Assembly: GCA_005239465.1 (NCBI GenBank)
Contig: SPAW01000012.1
Coordinates: forward strand, 4,553 to 68,552
Direction of reading: 5' to 3'
Origin: Nitrospira sp.
Lineage (GTDB): Bacteria; Nitrospirota; Nitrospiria; Nitrospirales; Nitrospiraceae
DNA: 64,000 bases
Below the pieces are notes generated by a model. The model ran no database searches. It had not been told where the DNA came from and worked only from the letters and a program-made list of their open reading frames with translations. This document shows positions 16,541-26,330 of the stretch, piece after piece; position 1 is the stretch's first letter, and the number at the start of each line of letters is the position of its first letter. The position numbers and the translations under genes are program-made.

Positions 16541-16624
16541 TCACTGACTCTTCTTGTAAACAACCAACCCAATGACCGCAAGCGCGATCATTACGAACGC
16601 GAATGTCATGAAGGTACTATCCAT
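16541..16624 (-). CDS. 27-aa single-pass membrane peptide
   Basis: ATG 16624 to TGA 16541 encodes 27 residues: a short N-terminus (MDSTFM), a hydrophobic helix (TFAFVMIALAVIGLVVY) and a basic tail (KKSQ), a classic small membrane protein layout with the tail inside. The ribosome site AAAGGAG lies five bases upstream. Such peptides (CydX-, KdpF- or CcoQ-like in size) often stabilise membrane complexes, but no partner is adjacent and no family is recognised. It lies in an otherwise decayed region, which makes its intact form notable. Confidence 0.6.
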   Translation of the reverse strand: MDSTFMTFAFVMIALAVIGLVVYKKSQ

Positions 16625-17374
16625 GGCTACTCCTTTCGCTCGAGCCATTACGCAACGAGGTAGTACACCACAGCAAACCCCGCAAGGATTGAGGACCGAC
16701 TGGTATCCATTCTGTGCACGAAGATGACATCGATGACACCAACAATGGCGAAGCGTGTGATGTCACGCAACAATTTGGCCTTATTGCTCCTTTGGGATTG
16801 TCAATTCGTTTTTAACTCTATGCCCGGCAAGACACCCTGTCAAGTGGCTGGGATGACAAGCGTGGAGCGGGGTCACGCGGGGTCATTGTATTGTAAGGTG
16901 GCTCGGAATAACGGACAGCTGGATTAAGACTCACCGGCCATCTTCTCGTACTCCTCTGGACTGCGACAGCCGTACGTCTGATGCAAGTACTGACAGTTAT
17001 CGAGGCGCTCGATAGACGCTGCGATGGCGTTGCGGACCTGGGTCGGGGTTGTTGCGACGCGTGCTGGATGCCTAGGCACTCGCCTGTTGGCACACCATTC
17101 CACCAACGGGGCGGGGCGCAATGGCCTGATGCCGTATGCGTCGCGGCACGGAGCGGGGGGAGTGCGGAAGACCGGGAGTGGTCTGTCTCCACTCGCCGAC
17201 CCATGACCGAGTCGGGATGACCGGAGCGGGACACGTCTTGTACCAATCAGACCACACCCGCCTCAAACCGAGCTGCACGGAAGTTCTCTTTCTGGTTTTG
17301 GGTGCGAGCGCCGTAATGACAGCGCGACTCCGAGTGTGGTAATAGTGCCCCTGCCTGCTTGCCCATAGCGACCG
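16625..17374. other. decayed region between mlaA and tRNA-Glu
   Basis: No intact gene. Around 16924-17040 on the minus strand the translation CQYLHQTYGCRSPEEYEKMA resembles the C-terminus of IS3-type transposases (RQRLHSTLGYRSPEEYE), probably a transposase remnant. A 15-bp string, ACCGAGTCGGGATGA, occurs at about 17208 and again near 19709. The rest shows nothing I can name. Confidence 0.4.
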
Positions 17375-17452
17375 GTCCCCATCGTCTAGCCTGGCCTAGG
17401 ACATTGCCCTTTCAAGGCAGTAACACGGGTTCAAATCCCGTTGGGGACACCA
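17375..17452 (+). tRNA. tRNA-Glu (TTC)
   Basis: Cloverleaf with acceptor GTCCCCA, anticodon loop CTTTCAA giving TTC, T arm CGGGTTCAAATCCCG and encoded CCA. Its last 16 bases (CCCGTTGGGGACACCA) are repeated exactly at 19486-19501, indicating an integration site. Confidence 0.97.
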
Positions 17453-17454
17453 CT

Positions 17455-17581
17455 TCCTATGGACGACCAACCAGTTGATCGGATTAAGCACGATGTCGCC
17501 GAGAAACCCGGTGAAGTCTCGGACCGTAAATGGCGGAAGTAACGGCAACACGATATAGGGACCGGGCCCCACGCCGATCAC
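17455..17581 (-). pseudogene. fragment of a second mlaA
   Basis: Minus-strand translation GPYIVLPLLPPFTVRDFTGF and LGDIVLNPINWLVV matches the middle of MlaA and differs from the intact copy at 15258 at several positions, so it is not a recent duplicate. It is cut off within a few bases of the tRNA-Glu CCA end, which places the breakpoint at the integration site. Confidence 0.7.
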
Positions 17582-17691
17582 GCCGTCTATCGGCGTGCGA
17601 GCCTCATGCTCATAGTAGCGAGAAATCCTGCCTTAGCCCTGGCTGCCGCCGGCGTCTGACCGGGCTTGAGGGAGTTCCTTGGTCAGTTTGG

Positions 17692-18072
17692 TTAGTTCAC
17701 GACCAAGAGCTCGAGATCGTTCATTCTACGACGAGCCTGCTGGGCCAGGTTCCATTTATGTGTCAGGGACGAGGCCAATTGATGCACTTCGATCGCATCG
17801 AAGGGCTTGCGCAGGATGAGAAGCTTGTCCCGCTTCGCCAACGTCGTGACGATATCCTGCCACGAGTGATCGGCGAAGGCCGTGCAGATGACAACCTCCA
17901 TATCCGGATCAACCTGCCACAAGCGGGTTATGGTCTCAACGCCGTCCCATCCCGGCGGCATGCGCATGTCAACGAAGGCCAGCGTGTACGGAGTCCCGGC
18001 GACGACGGCCTGCTCCGCCAAGTGGAAGCCCGCTTCTCCCTGGTCAGCGAAATCCGCTTCGAAGGAATCGAC
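17692..18072 (-). pseudogene. response-regulator receiver domain, N-terminus lost
   Basis: The minus-strand frame encodes most of a receiver domain, with the phosphoacceptor region FVDMRMPPGWDGVETI, then VVICTAFADHSWQDIV and LLILRKPFDAIEV. The part upstream of VDSFEADFADQGEAGF is unrelated sequence, so the first beta strand and acidic pocket are missing. It sits head to head with the EAL fragment at 18143 and both may derive from one receiver-EAL signalling gene broken by an inversion. Confidence 0.7.
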
Positions 18073-18142
18073 GTGAACGGCAACCGGCGCCATTGTCAGG
18101 GCCGAAGCCCTGCTCCGCTGGAACCATCCGACAAGGGGTGTC

Positions 18143-18814
18143 TTGCTCCCCAACCGATTCCTGTCGATGACCGAAGACGTGGGGATGGGAACTGTGCTCG
18201 GCGAATGGGTGCTGCGGACGGCTTGCACGCAGGCCAAGGGTTGGTCAGCGGCCGGCCATCCGTCCATTCAGCTCTCGGTGAATTTGTCCGACTCCCAGTT
18301 TCATGATTCAACCCTGACCAAAAAAGTCGCCCATGTGCTGGCTGACACGAAGTTTCCGCCGGAACTGCTTGACTTAGAATTGACGGAAACCATCGCGGTC
18401 AGAAATCCCGAACGCTCCGTTGCGGCGCTTCAGGATTTACGAGCCGTCGGCGTGCAGCTTTCGCTCGACGATTTCGGCACCGGTTTCTCGTCGCTGCGTC
18501 ATCTGCAGCAGTACCCCATCAATGCGTTGAAGATTGACCAGTCCTTCATTCGGAACATCGCGGCAAACCAACGGGACGCAGCGATCACCCGAACCGTGAT
18601 CGCAATGGCGCACAACCTTGGACTGCGCGTCCTTGCCGAAGGGGTTGAGACGCAGGACCAGCTCGACTTTCTGCGTGAACACGGCTGCGAAGAGGTCCAA
18701 GGGTTTATCGTGAGCCAGCCTCTTCCTCCCGATCAGTTCGTCCCGTTTGTCTCCAAACACATTGCGACAGGGGCGGGAAGCCGCTTCATTTCCTTCAGAC
18801 GATTCGCCACGTAG
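18143..18814 (+). pseudogene. EAL-domain c-di-GMP phosphodiesterase, N-terminus lost
   Basis: About 220 codons of an EAL domain. GEWVLRTACTQAKGW, SVNLSDSQF, LELTETIAV, SLDDFGTGFSSLRHL, LKIDQSFIRNI and LAEGVETQDQLDFL are clear, so several metal ligands remain. The first 40-50 residues, including the EAL motif itself, are missing, so it is very unlikely to be active. It is truncated near 18143, within 70 bp of the breakpoint of the inverted receiver fragment. Confidence 0.75.
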
Positions 18815-18867
18815 CGACTGTCGGTATTTCCATTTCACATCTCTATTACGACGCGAATGAAGCGAAG

Positions 18868-19044
18868 ATGGTCCTAGGTCGACTTTCCAATCAGCCGCAA
18901 GGCGTCATGACTATCCATCAATTGATTGAGAAGCTGAATGATTACATAGTCGAGAAGTCAAATCGTGCTGCGAAGTATCGTAAGCTCCCCCGTCAAGGAG
19001 ACACTTCTAAAGGAGAACTTCTGGCTTCAAGGTGGGCCCGATAG
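18868..19044 (+). CDS. possible small hypothetical protein or gene fragment
   Basis: A 58-codon frame (MVLGRLSNQPQGVMTIHQL, then IEKLNDYIVEKSNRAAKYRK) with neighbour-like codon use. The frame is open upstream of the ATG and already reads like protein (SISHLYYDANEAK), so this may be the tail of a lost gene rather than a complete one. Its last 50 bp overlap the end of the TSCPD gene on the other strand. No family recognised. Confidence 0.35.
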   Translation: MVLGRLSNQPQGVMTIHQLIEKLNDYIVEKSNRAAKYRKLPRQGDTSKGELLASRWAR

Positions 19045-19427
19045 GTGGCGGGTGGCAGACCCGCCAACGCCACCCGGCCACAGTATCCCACCAACAAATG
19101 GCGTCCTATGAGATCCGGCAGACTCGAACACTGTTTGATGCGATCATGCCCGGACACGGGGCCGCATGGGGCAAACTTAGCGCCTGCGGGGAGATCGCCG
19201 AGCTTCTCAAGCGAAGCGCCATACTGCAGGGTGACACTCAACAAGCGGGCCATTACATCGTAGAGACCGATCAACTCTGAGGAGCAGTTGAATCCTTTGA
19301 GACGAAGGAAGACTTCTGTAGGCTGCTCGTCATCATGGACGCTGATGTAGAGCATGCGTCGCCCCGCGACTCGAACCTTCTGGGTGATATGCTGGCGGCG
19401 GTTGGTGAGGGCAAGCCGTGTGCTCAT
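18993..19427 (-). CDS. TSCPD-domain protein
   Basis: A 144-residue protein that matches the TSCPD domain found at the C-terminus of some ribonucleotide reductases or as a stand-alone protein: RMLYISVHDDEQPTEVFLRL, CSSELIGLYDVMARL, AKFAPCGPVSGHD and KQCSSLPDLIGRHLLVGYCG. Four conserved Cys suggest metal binding. The ATG at 19427 has GGAGG six bases upstream, so it seems to be an independent gene and not a truncated nrd. It lies inside the tRNA-Glu-bounded segment and is the only apparently intact gene there. Confidence 0.75.
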   Translation of the reverse strand: MSTRLALTNRRQHITQKVRVAGRRMLYISVHDDEQPTEVFLRLKGFNCSSELIGLYDVMARLLSVTLQYGASLEKLGDLPAGAKFAPCGPVSGHDRIKQCSSLPDLIGRHLLVGYCGRVALAGLPPATYRAHLEARSSPLEVSP

Positions 19428-19485
19428 GCGGCCTCCACCAGCAAGTCTATCGTGAAGCTAAGTGGGCGCTCCGTGGTTTGACGGT

Positions 19486-19501
19486 CCCCGTTGGGGACAC
19501 C
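19486..19501 (+). repeat. copy of tRNA-Glu 3' end (attachment-site duplication)
   Basis: CCCGTTGGGGACACCA is identical to tRNA-Glu positions 17437-17452. With the tRNA it brackets about 2 kb of gene fragments. The stretch from here to 19777 contains no gene I can identify. Confidence 0.75.
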
Positions 19502-19777
19502 AGACCTTTTAACCCCGACTAACCCACTGAAATACCTACCAACCGCTGCCTCACCTTGGGAGCGGTAACGTTTCTTCTCGCCCACGACCTCGCGCCAGAC
19601 CCAAATGCGACGCGAAAGCAGCCGTAGAAGGATTTGTCTCGTCTGCGCAGGGTGCAGTTGCGCGAGCGAGGGTCAGCGACAGATAGATCCACAATTCATG
19701 TTCCCTCATCACCGAGTCGGGATGAAACGATGAAACAAAGGGGTAGCCCATTGCACTTGGAACTTTAGGTCATCCTC

Positions 19778-21094
19778 CTAAGAGCGAAGATGTCGGATCT
19801 CCCCAAGCGTCTTTTCTATATCACTCACTGAATTGAGGAGACCCGGCGCCAGCCTGGCGTATTGCACCGCGTACGGTGTCACGCTACCGACGATCCCGCG
19901 CCGCCGCAGCTTCTCCACGACCTCTTGAGGTGTCAGGCCTGCCACCTCAAAGCACACAATCCCAGCCGAGAGGTCTTGCGACAACGGTGTGTGCAGGGTG
20001 ACATGCGGCATGACAGCCAAGCCTTGCTTGAGTTGCTGATTCAGTTCGTGGATGCGCTGCGTCACCCTGGATTTCCCGAGGGCCTGATGAAACGTAAAGG
20101 CTTCATCCAGCGCCCAACGATGTTCAAACGAATGGAACCCACCCGGGGTCACGTGGATGGATTGCGGCAGCGGTTTCGCCGGAATCAGCTTCATCCACAT
20201 GTCGTACGCCTGGATGTTGAACGTCGGAATCACAGCGTTCGCAACCGGCCAGGCCCGTTGGTGTCCCCAGACCAATCCAGTGCCCCTTGGCCCGAACATC
20301 CACTTGTGGGTCCCGGCAACGAGAAAGTCACAACCGAGCTCGGCGAGGCGAAAGTCCTCGACACCCAAGGCATGAACTCCATCCACGCAGAAGATCATCC
20401 GGTCTTGCTCAGCCCGCGAGTCATTGATCCGCGTGATAGCTTGCGCCATCTCCTGGATCGGCAGTTTGAGGCCGGTGCTCGAATGGACCCACGTCACCGC
20501 GACCACACGAGTCTTGGCGTTGACGTGTTTCACAAGGTTCTCGATGAGTTGTTCTCGTGAGACACCCGCAAGTGACTGGTAGAGAGATACCTGACGGACC
20601 GTGGCGCCGGTTCGCTTGGCTCGGAGACGCAACGACATTTCGGTCGAATAATGGTCGTGGGTCGTCGTGAGAATCTCCTGCCCTTCGCGGAGATGGAGGC
20701 CGCCGTAGAGGAGGCCTAACCCCATAGTCGTGCTGTCCGTGAGGGCGAGCTCGGTTGGATCGACGCCGAGATAGTCCGCTGCCGCTTGCAGGACTTTCGC
20801 TTCCTGTTTCTCTTCATGCTCAAACCAATAGCCGATGGGATCGGCGTCCAGGCCGGCACGGTGTCGCTCAATCGCTTCGCGCACCGGCGTCGGATGGGAC
20901 GCCAGAAAGAACCCCGCGAGATGAATGAGATGACGCGACAGCGGAAACTGCGTCCGGACCGCATCCCAGCTTTCGATCTTGCCCTGCGGTGACGGCTGAC
21001 CGGCAAAGGCACGAGGTAATTGACCGGACAGAACCGTGGCACCCAAGGCTAATCCTGTACGCACTAGAAATCCCCGACGGTCGGTGCCGGGCAT
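19778..21094 (-). CDS. Tat-exported class V aminotransferase-fold PLP enzyme
   Basis: About 438 residues from ATG 21094, which has AAGGAG six bases upstream (a GTG at 21112 would place that site inside the gene). The N-terminus is a twin-arginine signal: DRRGFLVRTGLALGATVL followed by an AFAG cleavage region. The mature part is a class V aminotransferase/isopenicillin-N-epimerase-like domain, with VDGVHALG contacting PLP and the Schiff-base Lys in AGTHKWMFGPRG. Export of a folded cofactor enzyme by Tat is logical. The reaction cannot be fixed; epimerase, cysteine-desulfurase-like or lyase activity is possible. gcvP lies directly upstream on the same strand. Confidence 0.85.
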   Translation of the reverse strand: MPGTDRRGFLVRTGLALGATVLSGQLPRAFAGQPSPQGKIESWDAVRTQFPLSRHLIHLAGFFLASHPTPVREAIERHRAGLDADPIGYWFEHEEKQEAKVLQAAADYLGVDPTELALTDSTTMGLGLLYGGLHLREGQEILTTTHDHYSTEMSLRLRAKRTGATVRQVSLYQSLAGVSREQLIENLVKHVNAKTRVVAVTWVHSSTGLKLPIQEMAQAITRINDSRAEQDRMIFCVDGVHALGVEDFRLAELGCDFLVAGTHKWMFGPRGTGLVWGHQRAWPVANAVIPTFNIQAYDMWMKLIPAKPLPQSIHVTPGGFHSFEHRWALDEAFTFHQALGKSRVTQRIHELNQQLKQGLAVMPHVTLHTPLSQDLSAGIVCFEVAGLTPQEVVEKLRRRGIVGSVTPYAVQYARLAPGLLNSVSDIEKTLGEIRHLRS

Positions 21095-21234
21095 AGGAGT
21101 CTCCTTATCCACAAGTGGGAAAGACCTACTTCACTCTACCGCTTGTCATGAAAGACGGGCAAGAAGGAGGGGCGACTGGTTATGGATTACCTCGTGGAAG
21201 CACACTCCGTGGTATCGGCACAGCGAACGTGAGG

Positions 21235-24123
21235 CTAAGACTCATAGCTTTCTATAGGAGGACAACTGCAGACGAGATGGCGATCGCCGTAGGCTTCGTC
21301 GATGCGGTTGACGCTCGGCCAGAACTTGTTGTTCCTGACCCAGGGGGCCGGGAACGCCGCCTGCTCGCGGCTGTATGGGCGGTTCCACTCCGTGGCCGTG
21401 ACGATGGAAGCGGTGTGGGGCGCGTTCTTGAGCAGATTATTCGTCCGCGGCTGGCGGCCATCGGCGATATCCTGGATTTCGGCGCGGATCAGGATGAGTG
21501 CGTCGCACAGCCGATCGAGTTCCGACTTGGCTTCGCTTTCCGTCGGTTCGATCATGAATGTACCGGCCACAGGGAACGAGACCGTCGGCGCATGGAAGCC
21601 ATAGTCCATCAGCCGTTTCGCGACATCCATCGCCTCGACCCCGGCGCTCTCCTTGAATTCCCGCAGATCGAGGATGAATTCGTGGGCCACCAATCCGGTA
21701 TCACCGGTATACAGAATCGAGAAATGCTTCTCCAGCCGCTTCGCCATGTAGTTGGCGTTGAGAATGGCCACCTGTGTGGCCTTGGTCAACCCATCACGAC
21801 CCATCAGAGCAATGTAGACCCACGAAATCGGGAGAATACTCGCGCTACCAAACGGCGCCGCGGACACGGGACCGATGGCCTCGGGCCCGCCGAGTTTGAT
21901 CACAGGATGCCCGGGCAGAAACGGCACGAGATGCTGCGCCACCCCTATCGGACCCATGCCGGGCCCACCACCGCCATGCGGAATACAAAAGGTCTTATGT
22001 AAATTGAGATGGCAGACATCCGCGCCGATGTCGCAGAGACGACAGAGGCCTATCTGCGCATTCATGTTTGCGCCGTCTATGTAAACCTGTCCTCCATGGG
22101 TATGTACGATCTGGCAGATGCGCCGCACGCCGGCCTCAAACACACCGTGCGTGGATGGATAGGTGAGCATCAGCGCCGACAACCGGTCCCGGTGTTCGGC
22201 CGCCTTGGCTTCAAGATCATCTAAATCCACATTGCCGCGACGATCGCAGGCCACGGCGACGACGGTCATGCCGGCCATGGTTGCGCTGGCAGGATTCGTG
22301 CCGTGGGCCGAAACCGGGATCAAGCAGACATCCCGATGCTCTTCTCCCTTCGACCGATGGTATGCCCGAATCACCATCAGACCTGCATATTCGCCTTGTG
22401 AACCTGCGTTCGGTTGGAGCGAGACGGCCGCAAATCCGGCGATCTCAGCCAGCCAGGCTTCGAGTTGCTGAAACATGTCTTGATAGCCACGGGTCTGTTC
22501 CGCCGGCGCGAAGGGATGCAGTCGGGCAAACTCAGGCCAGGTCACCGGTAACATTTCAGAGGTCGCATTCAGCTTCATCGTGCAGGAGCCCAGCGGCATC
22601 ATGGAGTGCACAAGCGACAGGTCTTTCGCCTGCAGCCGATGGAGATAACGAAGCATCTCGTGCTCGGAGTGATACCGATTGAAGATTTCGTGAGTCAGGT
22701 ACTTGCTCGTCCTTGCCAATGATTTGGGGTAGTTCAGATCGATCGTGGCGGCGATGTCCGAGAGCCCGAATGGCAAATGGTCATGTCCTACGAAAATCTC
22801 CAACAAACGGCGGACTTCGTCTTCTGAACTGACTTCGTCGAACGACAGCCCGATGGAGCCGTCCTCATGGCGCCGGAGATTGACTCCCTGCTCATTCGCT
22901 CGAATCACAACCTGGTCAGCGTGCGACTTGGCGATCGGCACTCGAATGGTATCGAAGAATACCTTCGGAGCGACGTCGAACCCTAGCCGCCGCAATCCCT
23001 CCGCCAACAGCAACGTGAGTCCGTGCACGCGCTCGGCAATGCGGCGCAGCCCTTCCGGGCCATGGTACACCGCATACATGCCGGCCATGACGGCCAATAA
23101 GACTTGCGCCGTACAGATGTTGCTCGTCGCCTTCTCTCGTCGGATGTGCTGTTCACGTGTTTGAAGCGATAGTCGAATGGCCGGCTTTCCAGTCATATCT
23201 TTCGACACACCGACGATCCGACCCGGCATCTGCCGCTTGTACTCGTCCTTCGTCGCCAAGAAAGCGGCGTGAGGCCCGCCGAACCCAACGGGCACGCCAA
23301 ACCTCTGCGTTGAACCCATTGCAATGTCGGCCCCGAACTCTCCGGGTGATCGGAGCAACGTGAGGGCGAGAAGATCCGTCGCAACCACTATAAGTACGCC
23401 GGCCTCATGCGCTTGTGTCACCAACGTGCTGAAATCGCCCACATAGCCATCCGTCGCCGGGTACTGCAGCAGAATCCCGAAGAGCCGGCCAGTCGAACAA
23501 TCGAGAGAGGAGGTGGCGCCGGTCCGGATGGTGATACCCAGCGGTTCGGCTCTTGTCCGCAACACAGCGATGGTCTGGGGGTGGCAATCGCGCGAGATGA
23601 AAAATTCTTTCCGCTCCTGGCCTGTACCGCGAGCGATCGCGTAACACATCGTCATCGCTTCCGCAGCCGCCGTCGCTTCGTCCAAAAGAGATGCGTTCGC
23701 CAGCGGCAGGCCGGTCAAGTCCGCCACCATGGTCTGGAAGTTGACGAGCGCTTCCAGGCGGCCTTGCGAGATCTCGGATTGATAGGGTGTGTACGGTGTA
23801 TACCACCCCGGATTCTCCAGAATGTTTCGCTGAATCACACCGGGCGTCACGCAATCGTAGTAGCCCATCCCGATCAGTGAGCGATAGACCCGGTTCTTCG
23901 ACGCGATCCCTTTCAGTTGAGCCAGCACAGCCTGTTCGCCCCGATTGGTGGGGAGTTCGAGGAGCTTGCGCAGGCGAATGTCGCCGGGAACCGTCGCGTC
24001 GGCGAGCGCCTCGAGCGACTGCAACCCTAACGTCGCCAGCATCTCTTTGATGTCGGCTTCAGTCGGGCCAAGATGTCGGTGGAGAAAGTTATCGGTTGGC
24101 TCGAGAAAGTTCGGCGTGGTCAT
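21235..24123 (-). CDS. gcvP: glycine dehydrogenase (decarboxylating), P protein
   Basis: The full-length P protein of the glycine cleavage system, 962 residues as usual for the fused form. It begins [19 protein letters not shown]. The C-terminal half holds the PLP site [19 protein letters not shown] and the conserved [15 protein letters not shown]. It decarboxylates glycine, passing the aminomethyl group to lipoyl-GcvH; gcvH and gcvT are not in this window. In Nitrospira-type metabolism it could feed one-carbon units either way. No defects seen. Confidence 0.97.
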   Translation of the reverse strand: MTTPNFLEPTDNFLHRHLGPTEADIKEMLATLGLQSLEALADATVPGDIRLRKLLELPTNRGEQAVLAQLKGIASKNRVYRSLIGMGYYDCVTPGVIQRNILENPGWYTPYTPYQSEISQGRLEALVNFQTMVADLTGLPLANASLLDEATAAAEAMTMCYAIARGTGQERKEFFISRDCHPQTIAVLRTRAEPLGITIRTGATSSLDCSTGRLFGILLQYPATDGYVGDFSTLVTQAHEAGVLIVVATDLLALTLLRSPGEFGADIAMGSTQRFGVPVGFGGPHAAFLATKDEYKRQMPGRIVGVSKDMTGKPAIRLSLQTREQHIRREKATSNICTAQVLLAVMAGMYAVYHGPEGLRRIAERVHGLTLLLAEGLRRLGFDVAPKVFFDTIRVPIAKSHADQVVIRANEQGVNLRRHEDGSIGLSFDEVSSEDEVRRLLEIFVGHDHLPFGLSDIAATIDLNYPKSLARTSKYLTHEIFNRYHSEHEMLRYLHRLQAKDLSLVHSMMPLGSCTMKLNATSEMLPVTWPEFARLHPFAPAEQTRGYQDMFQQLEAWLAEIAGFAAVSLQPNAGSQGEYAGLMVIRAYHRSKGEEHRDVCLIPVSAHGTNPASATMAGMTVVAVACDRRGNVDLDDLEAKAAEHRDRLSALMLTYPSTHGVFEAGVRRICQIVHTHGGQVYIDGANMNAQIGLCRLCDIGADVCHLNLHKTFCIPHGGGGPGMGPIGVAQHLVPFLPGHPVIKLGGPEAIGPVSAAPFGSASILPISWVYIALMGRDGLTKATQVAILNANYMAKRLEKHFSILYTGDTGLVAHEFILDLREFKESAGVEAMDVAKRLMDYGFHAPTVSFPVAGTFMIEPTESEAKSELDRLCDALILIRAEIQDIADGRQPRTNNLLKNAPHTASIVTATEWNRPYSREQAAFPAPWVRNNKFWPSVNRIDEAYGDRHLVCSCPPIESYES

Positions 24124-24525
24124 GAGAATATCTTACCCTCTGCTAGGTGATGTGCCTGAAAGTGATTCATGCCGATCGATCGGAAGCGTATCATGGCATC
24201 TGCTCTTTTCCAAGATACTAGTGTCACGTGTCATTCAGATGCCGTCTTATAACTGCCGACGCATGGACGGCTATCAACAAGATCGCCAATACATTGGCTA
24301 TGATCAGAAGTAGTCATACGTCAGATACGTTGCACTAGCTGCGTTATCCCTGCAAGAGGAGCCCTTCATCTGTAGGTATCGGTGGTGGGTCGGTCATACC
24401 CAGATCTAGCAGTCTTGCAGATCCCATGACTTTGATTGCTTTCCAAATATGTTACGCTATCGTTGAGTGATTGCTTCATTCTGCGCTGGAACCTGTACCC
24501 CATGGCAGCTGCAAAGAGGGTCCCT
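24124..24525. other. 400-bp spacer upstream of the NTF2-like gene
   Basis: No gene is called. A minus-strand frame at 24224-24313 encodes a hydrophobic stretch (IIANVLAILLIAVHASAV) but has no start codon after the preceding stop, so it may be a remnant. No promoter or hairpin stands out. Confidence 0.4.
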
Positions 24526-25158
24526 ATGGAAAACCCCTCGCCGACGTCGAATCAGCGTCCCTCGACTGGCTATGTCCATCCCATCGCGATCGGCCTCGGC
24601 ATCGCTGTTGTGGTCACCACAATCGGCTATGCGCTCTTAAGTGGACACGGCCTCTCGACGCGTCTCTTCACCATCAATTCCACAACAACAACCCAGGCCA
24701 ACGCCGTATCGTCTGACCCGTCGTCGAAGCCCTCCAAACCAGAGATCTATCTGACCCGCGAATCCATCGACCTCCTTCTCGATGCCCTCGATCAGGCCAT
24801 TCGACGAAAAGATGTCGACGGCGTCCTGCGGCTCATCGCCCCTGATGCCACCATCACCATCCACATGAAGCAAGGCGCGCAGCAGCAGATCGCTACGCTT
24901 ACGCGAGAGGAATATCGCAAGACCCTGGCCATGGAGTTTGCCTTTCCCAGCGCGAATGACTTCGCCCGCGTGAGCACCACTGTGTCGCTGGCATCGGATG
25001 AACGAAGTGCGAAGGTCTCGTTCAAGTCGATAGAGACACTCCGGCAAGCACATCGGGAGATCAAGATAGAAGGCGAAGAAACCCTTGTCTTAAAAATTCG
25101 TGACGACAAGCCGGTGATCACGTCTCTCGAACAAGTAGTCCCTGGCGATTCGACCTAA
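24526..25158 (+). CDS. membrane-anchored NTF2-like protein
   Basis: About 210 residues from ATG 24526, which has AGAGGG five bases upstream; earlier in-frame starts at 24436 (TTG) and 24502 lack a site. One membrane helix near residues 20-42 (IGLGIAVVVTTIGYALL) is followed by a Thr/Ser-rich linker and a domain with the NTF2/SnoaL look: LLLDALDQAIRRKDVDGVLR, LIAPDATITI, LTREEYRKTLAMEF. The domain would be periplasmic. Function unknown. It precedes a two-component system, 120 bp away. Confidence 0.65.
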   Translation: MENPSPTSNQRPSTGYVHPIAIGLGIAVVVTTIGYALLSGHGLSTRLFTINSTTTTQANAVSSDPSSKPSKPEIYLTRESIDLLLDALDQAIRRKDVDGVLRLIAPDATITIHMKQGAQQQIATLTREEYRKTLAMEFAFPSANDFARVSTTVSLASDERSAKVSFKSIETLRQAHREIKIEGEETLVLKIRDDKPVITSLEQVVPGDST

Positions 25159-25280
25159 TCGACAGTGATTGGGATACCCGTCCCAGCCCTCCCAAATTTT
25201 TCGCAGAACGCCTTGTCCGCAACTCGAACAAGCTCACAGCCCTCAGGTTTGGTATAATCAGCAACTTGCAAGGAGTGCCT

Positions 25281-25952
25281 ATGCGTGTCCTCGTCATTGA
25301 AGACGAAACCAAAGTCGGATGCTTTATCAAGCGGGCGCTTGAAGAAGAAAGCTATGCCGTCGACCTCTGCGAGGACGGGGCCAAAGGTCTCGAGATGGCG
25401 CTGGCGACCAACTACGACCTTCTCGTCGTCGACTTGATGTTACCGTCGATGTCCGGCTTGGATATCCTCAAGAATGTCCGCCGCGAGCGCATTCAGACTC
25501 CCATCTTGATTCTGTCGGCACAATCGCAAATCGATCAGCGGGTCAAAGGGCTCGATGCCGGCGCCGACGACTATCTTACCAAACCGTTCGCCATCGATGA
25601 ACTCTTGGCGCGCGTGCGCGCCTTGCTCCGGCGTGGCGCGACCGAGAGCCCGGGGATCCTCCAAGTCGATGACTTGATCCTGAATCCCGCCACGCGGGAA
25701 GTCGCCCGCGGAGGCCAGCGCATCGAGCTCACATTAAAGGAATACGCGCTCCTCGAATATCTCATGCGTCACACCGGGCGCGTTCTCACCCGACCCATGA
25801 TTTCCGAGCATGTGTGGAATCAAGATTTCGATACCTTCACCAACGTCATCGACGTATACGTCAACTATCTTCGAAACAAAATCGATCGGGGTCGAACCAA
25901 GAAGTTGATCCATACCATCCGAGGCAGCGGATACATGCTGAAGGCCGACTAG
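25281..25952 (+). CDS. OmpR/PhoB-family response regulator
   Basis: A 223-residue regulator starting at ATG 25281 after CAAGGAGTGCCT. The receiver has the acidic pair in IEDE, phosphoacceptor Asp51 (VVDLMLPS), Lys101 (LTKPF) and the winged-helix effector (ELTLKEYALLEYLM, RNKIDRG, IRGSGYML). It resembles CusR/CopR regulators of metal or envelope-stress genes. The sensor kinase lies downstream across a repeat element, and an HtrA protease follows, suggesting an envelope-stress circuit. The stop codon TAG is also the first three bases of a dispersed repeat. Confidence 0.93.
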   Translation: MRVLVIEDETKVGCFIKRALEEESYAVDLCEDGAKGLEMALATNYDLLVVDLMLPSMSGLDILKNVRRERIQTPILILSAQSQIDQRVKGLDAGADDYLTKPFAIDELLARVRALLRRGATESPGILQVDDLILNPATREVARGGQRIELTLKEYALLEYLMRHTGRVLTRPMISEHVWNQDFDTFTNVIDVYVNYLRNKIDRGRTKKLIHTIRGSGYMLKAD

Positions 25953-26253
25953 CAGGATGCTGCGAAAGCCGACGTTCTCACACACCCGACCCCGGTGCGC
26001 CGGGACGCACCTTCCACTGAGTGGCATTCTCGATGCCCGTGGAGCGTGAAGCGTGAAACGTGTCTCGAAGATCACCGTATCTCGTGAAGCGTATTTCGTA
26101 TCTCGTTTCAGATCAGACCCACCGAAGGGACGAACGACGAGATACGAGCGACGAGTTAGGACGACGCTTCACGGTTCGACAGGCTCACCGTCCCGAGTCC
26201 AATCGAGGGACGAACGACGGACGAAGAGGACAGCCTTGTTGAGCATCCTAGAG
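25950..26253 (+). repeat. stop-abutting repeat, copy 2
   Basis: The repeat starts with TAGCAGGATGCTGCGAAAG, TAG being the stop of the response regulator. It has the inverted arm GCCTTGTTGAGCATCC near 26230-26250. Between the arms is a long word-stutter palindrome (26035-26225: GTGAAGCGTATTTCGTATCTCG facing ACGAGATACGAGCGACGAG), including the motif GGTTCGACAGGCTCACCG. No conserved tail follows. The spacer separates the regulator from its kinase by 378 bp. Confidence 0.7.
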
Positions 26254-26330
26254 CAGTTTCGCTCGCCATTTTCGACAAGGGCCGTGGTACGCCAAGATAT
26301 CGCTTGCCATTGCCGTTCAGGAGCTTGTTG

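Noticed and set aside
16640-16705. 20-codon minus-strand frame with a short hydrophobic stretch
   Set aside because: No ribosome site and too short to judge.
24224-24313. Hydrophobic minus-strand frame upstream of the NTF2-like gene
   Set aside because: No start codon between the preceding stop and the hydrophobic stretch, so it cannot be called a gene.
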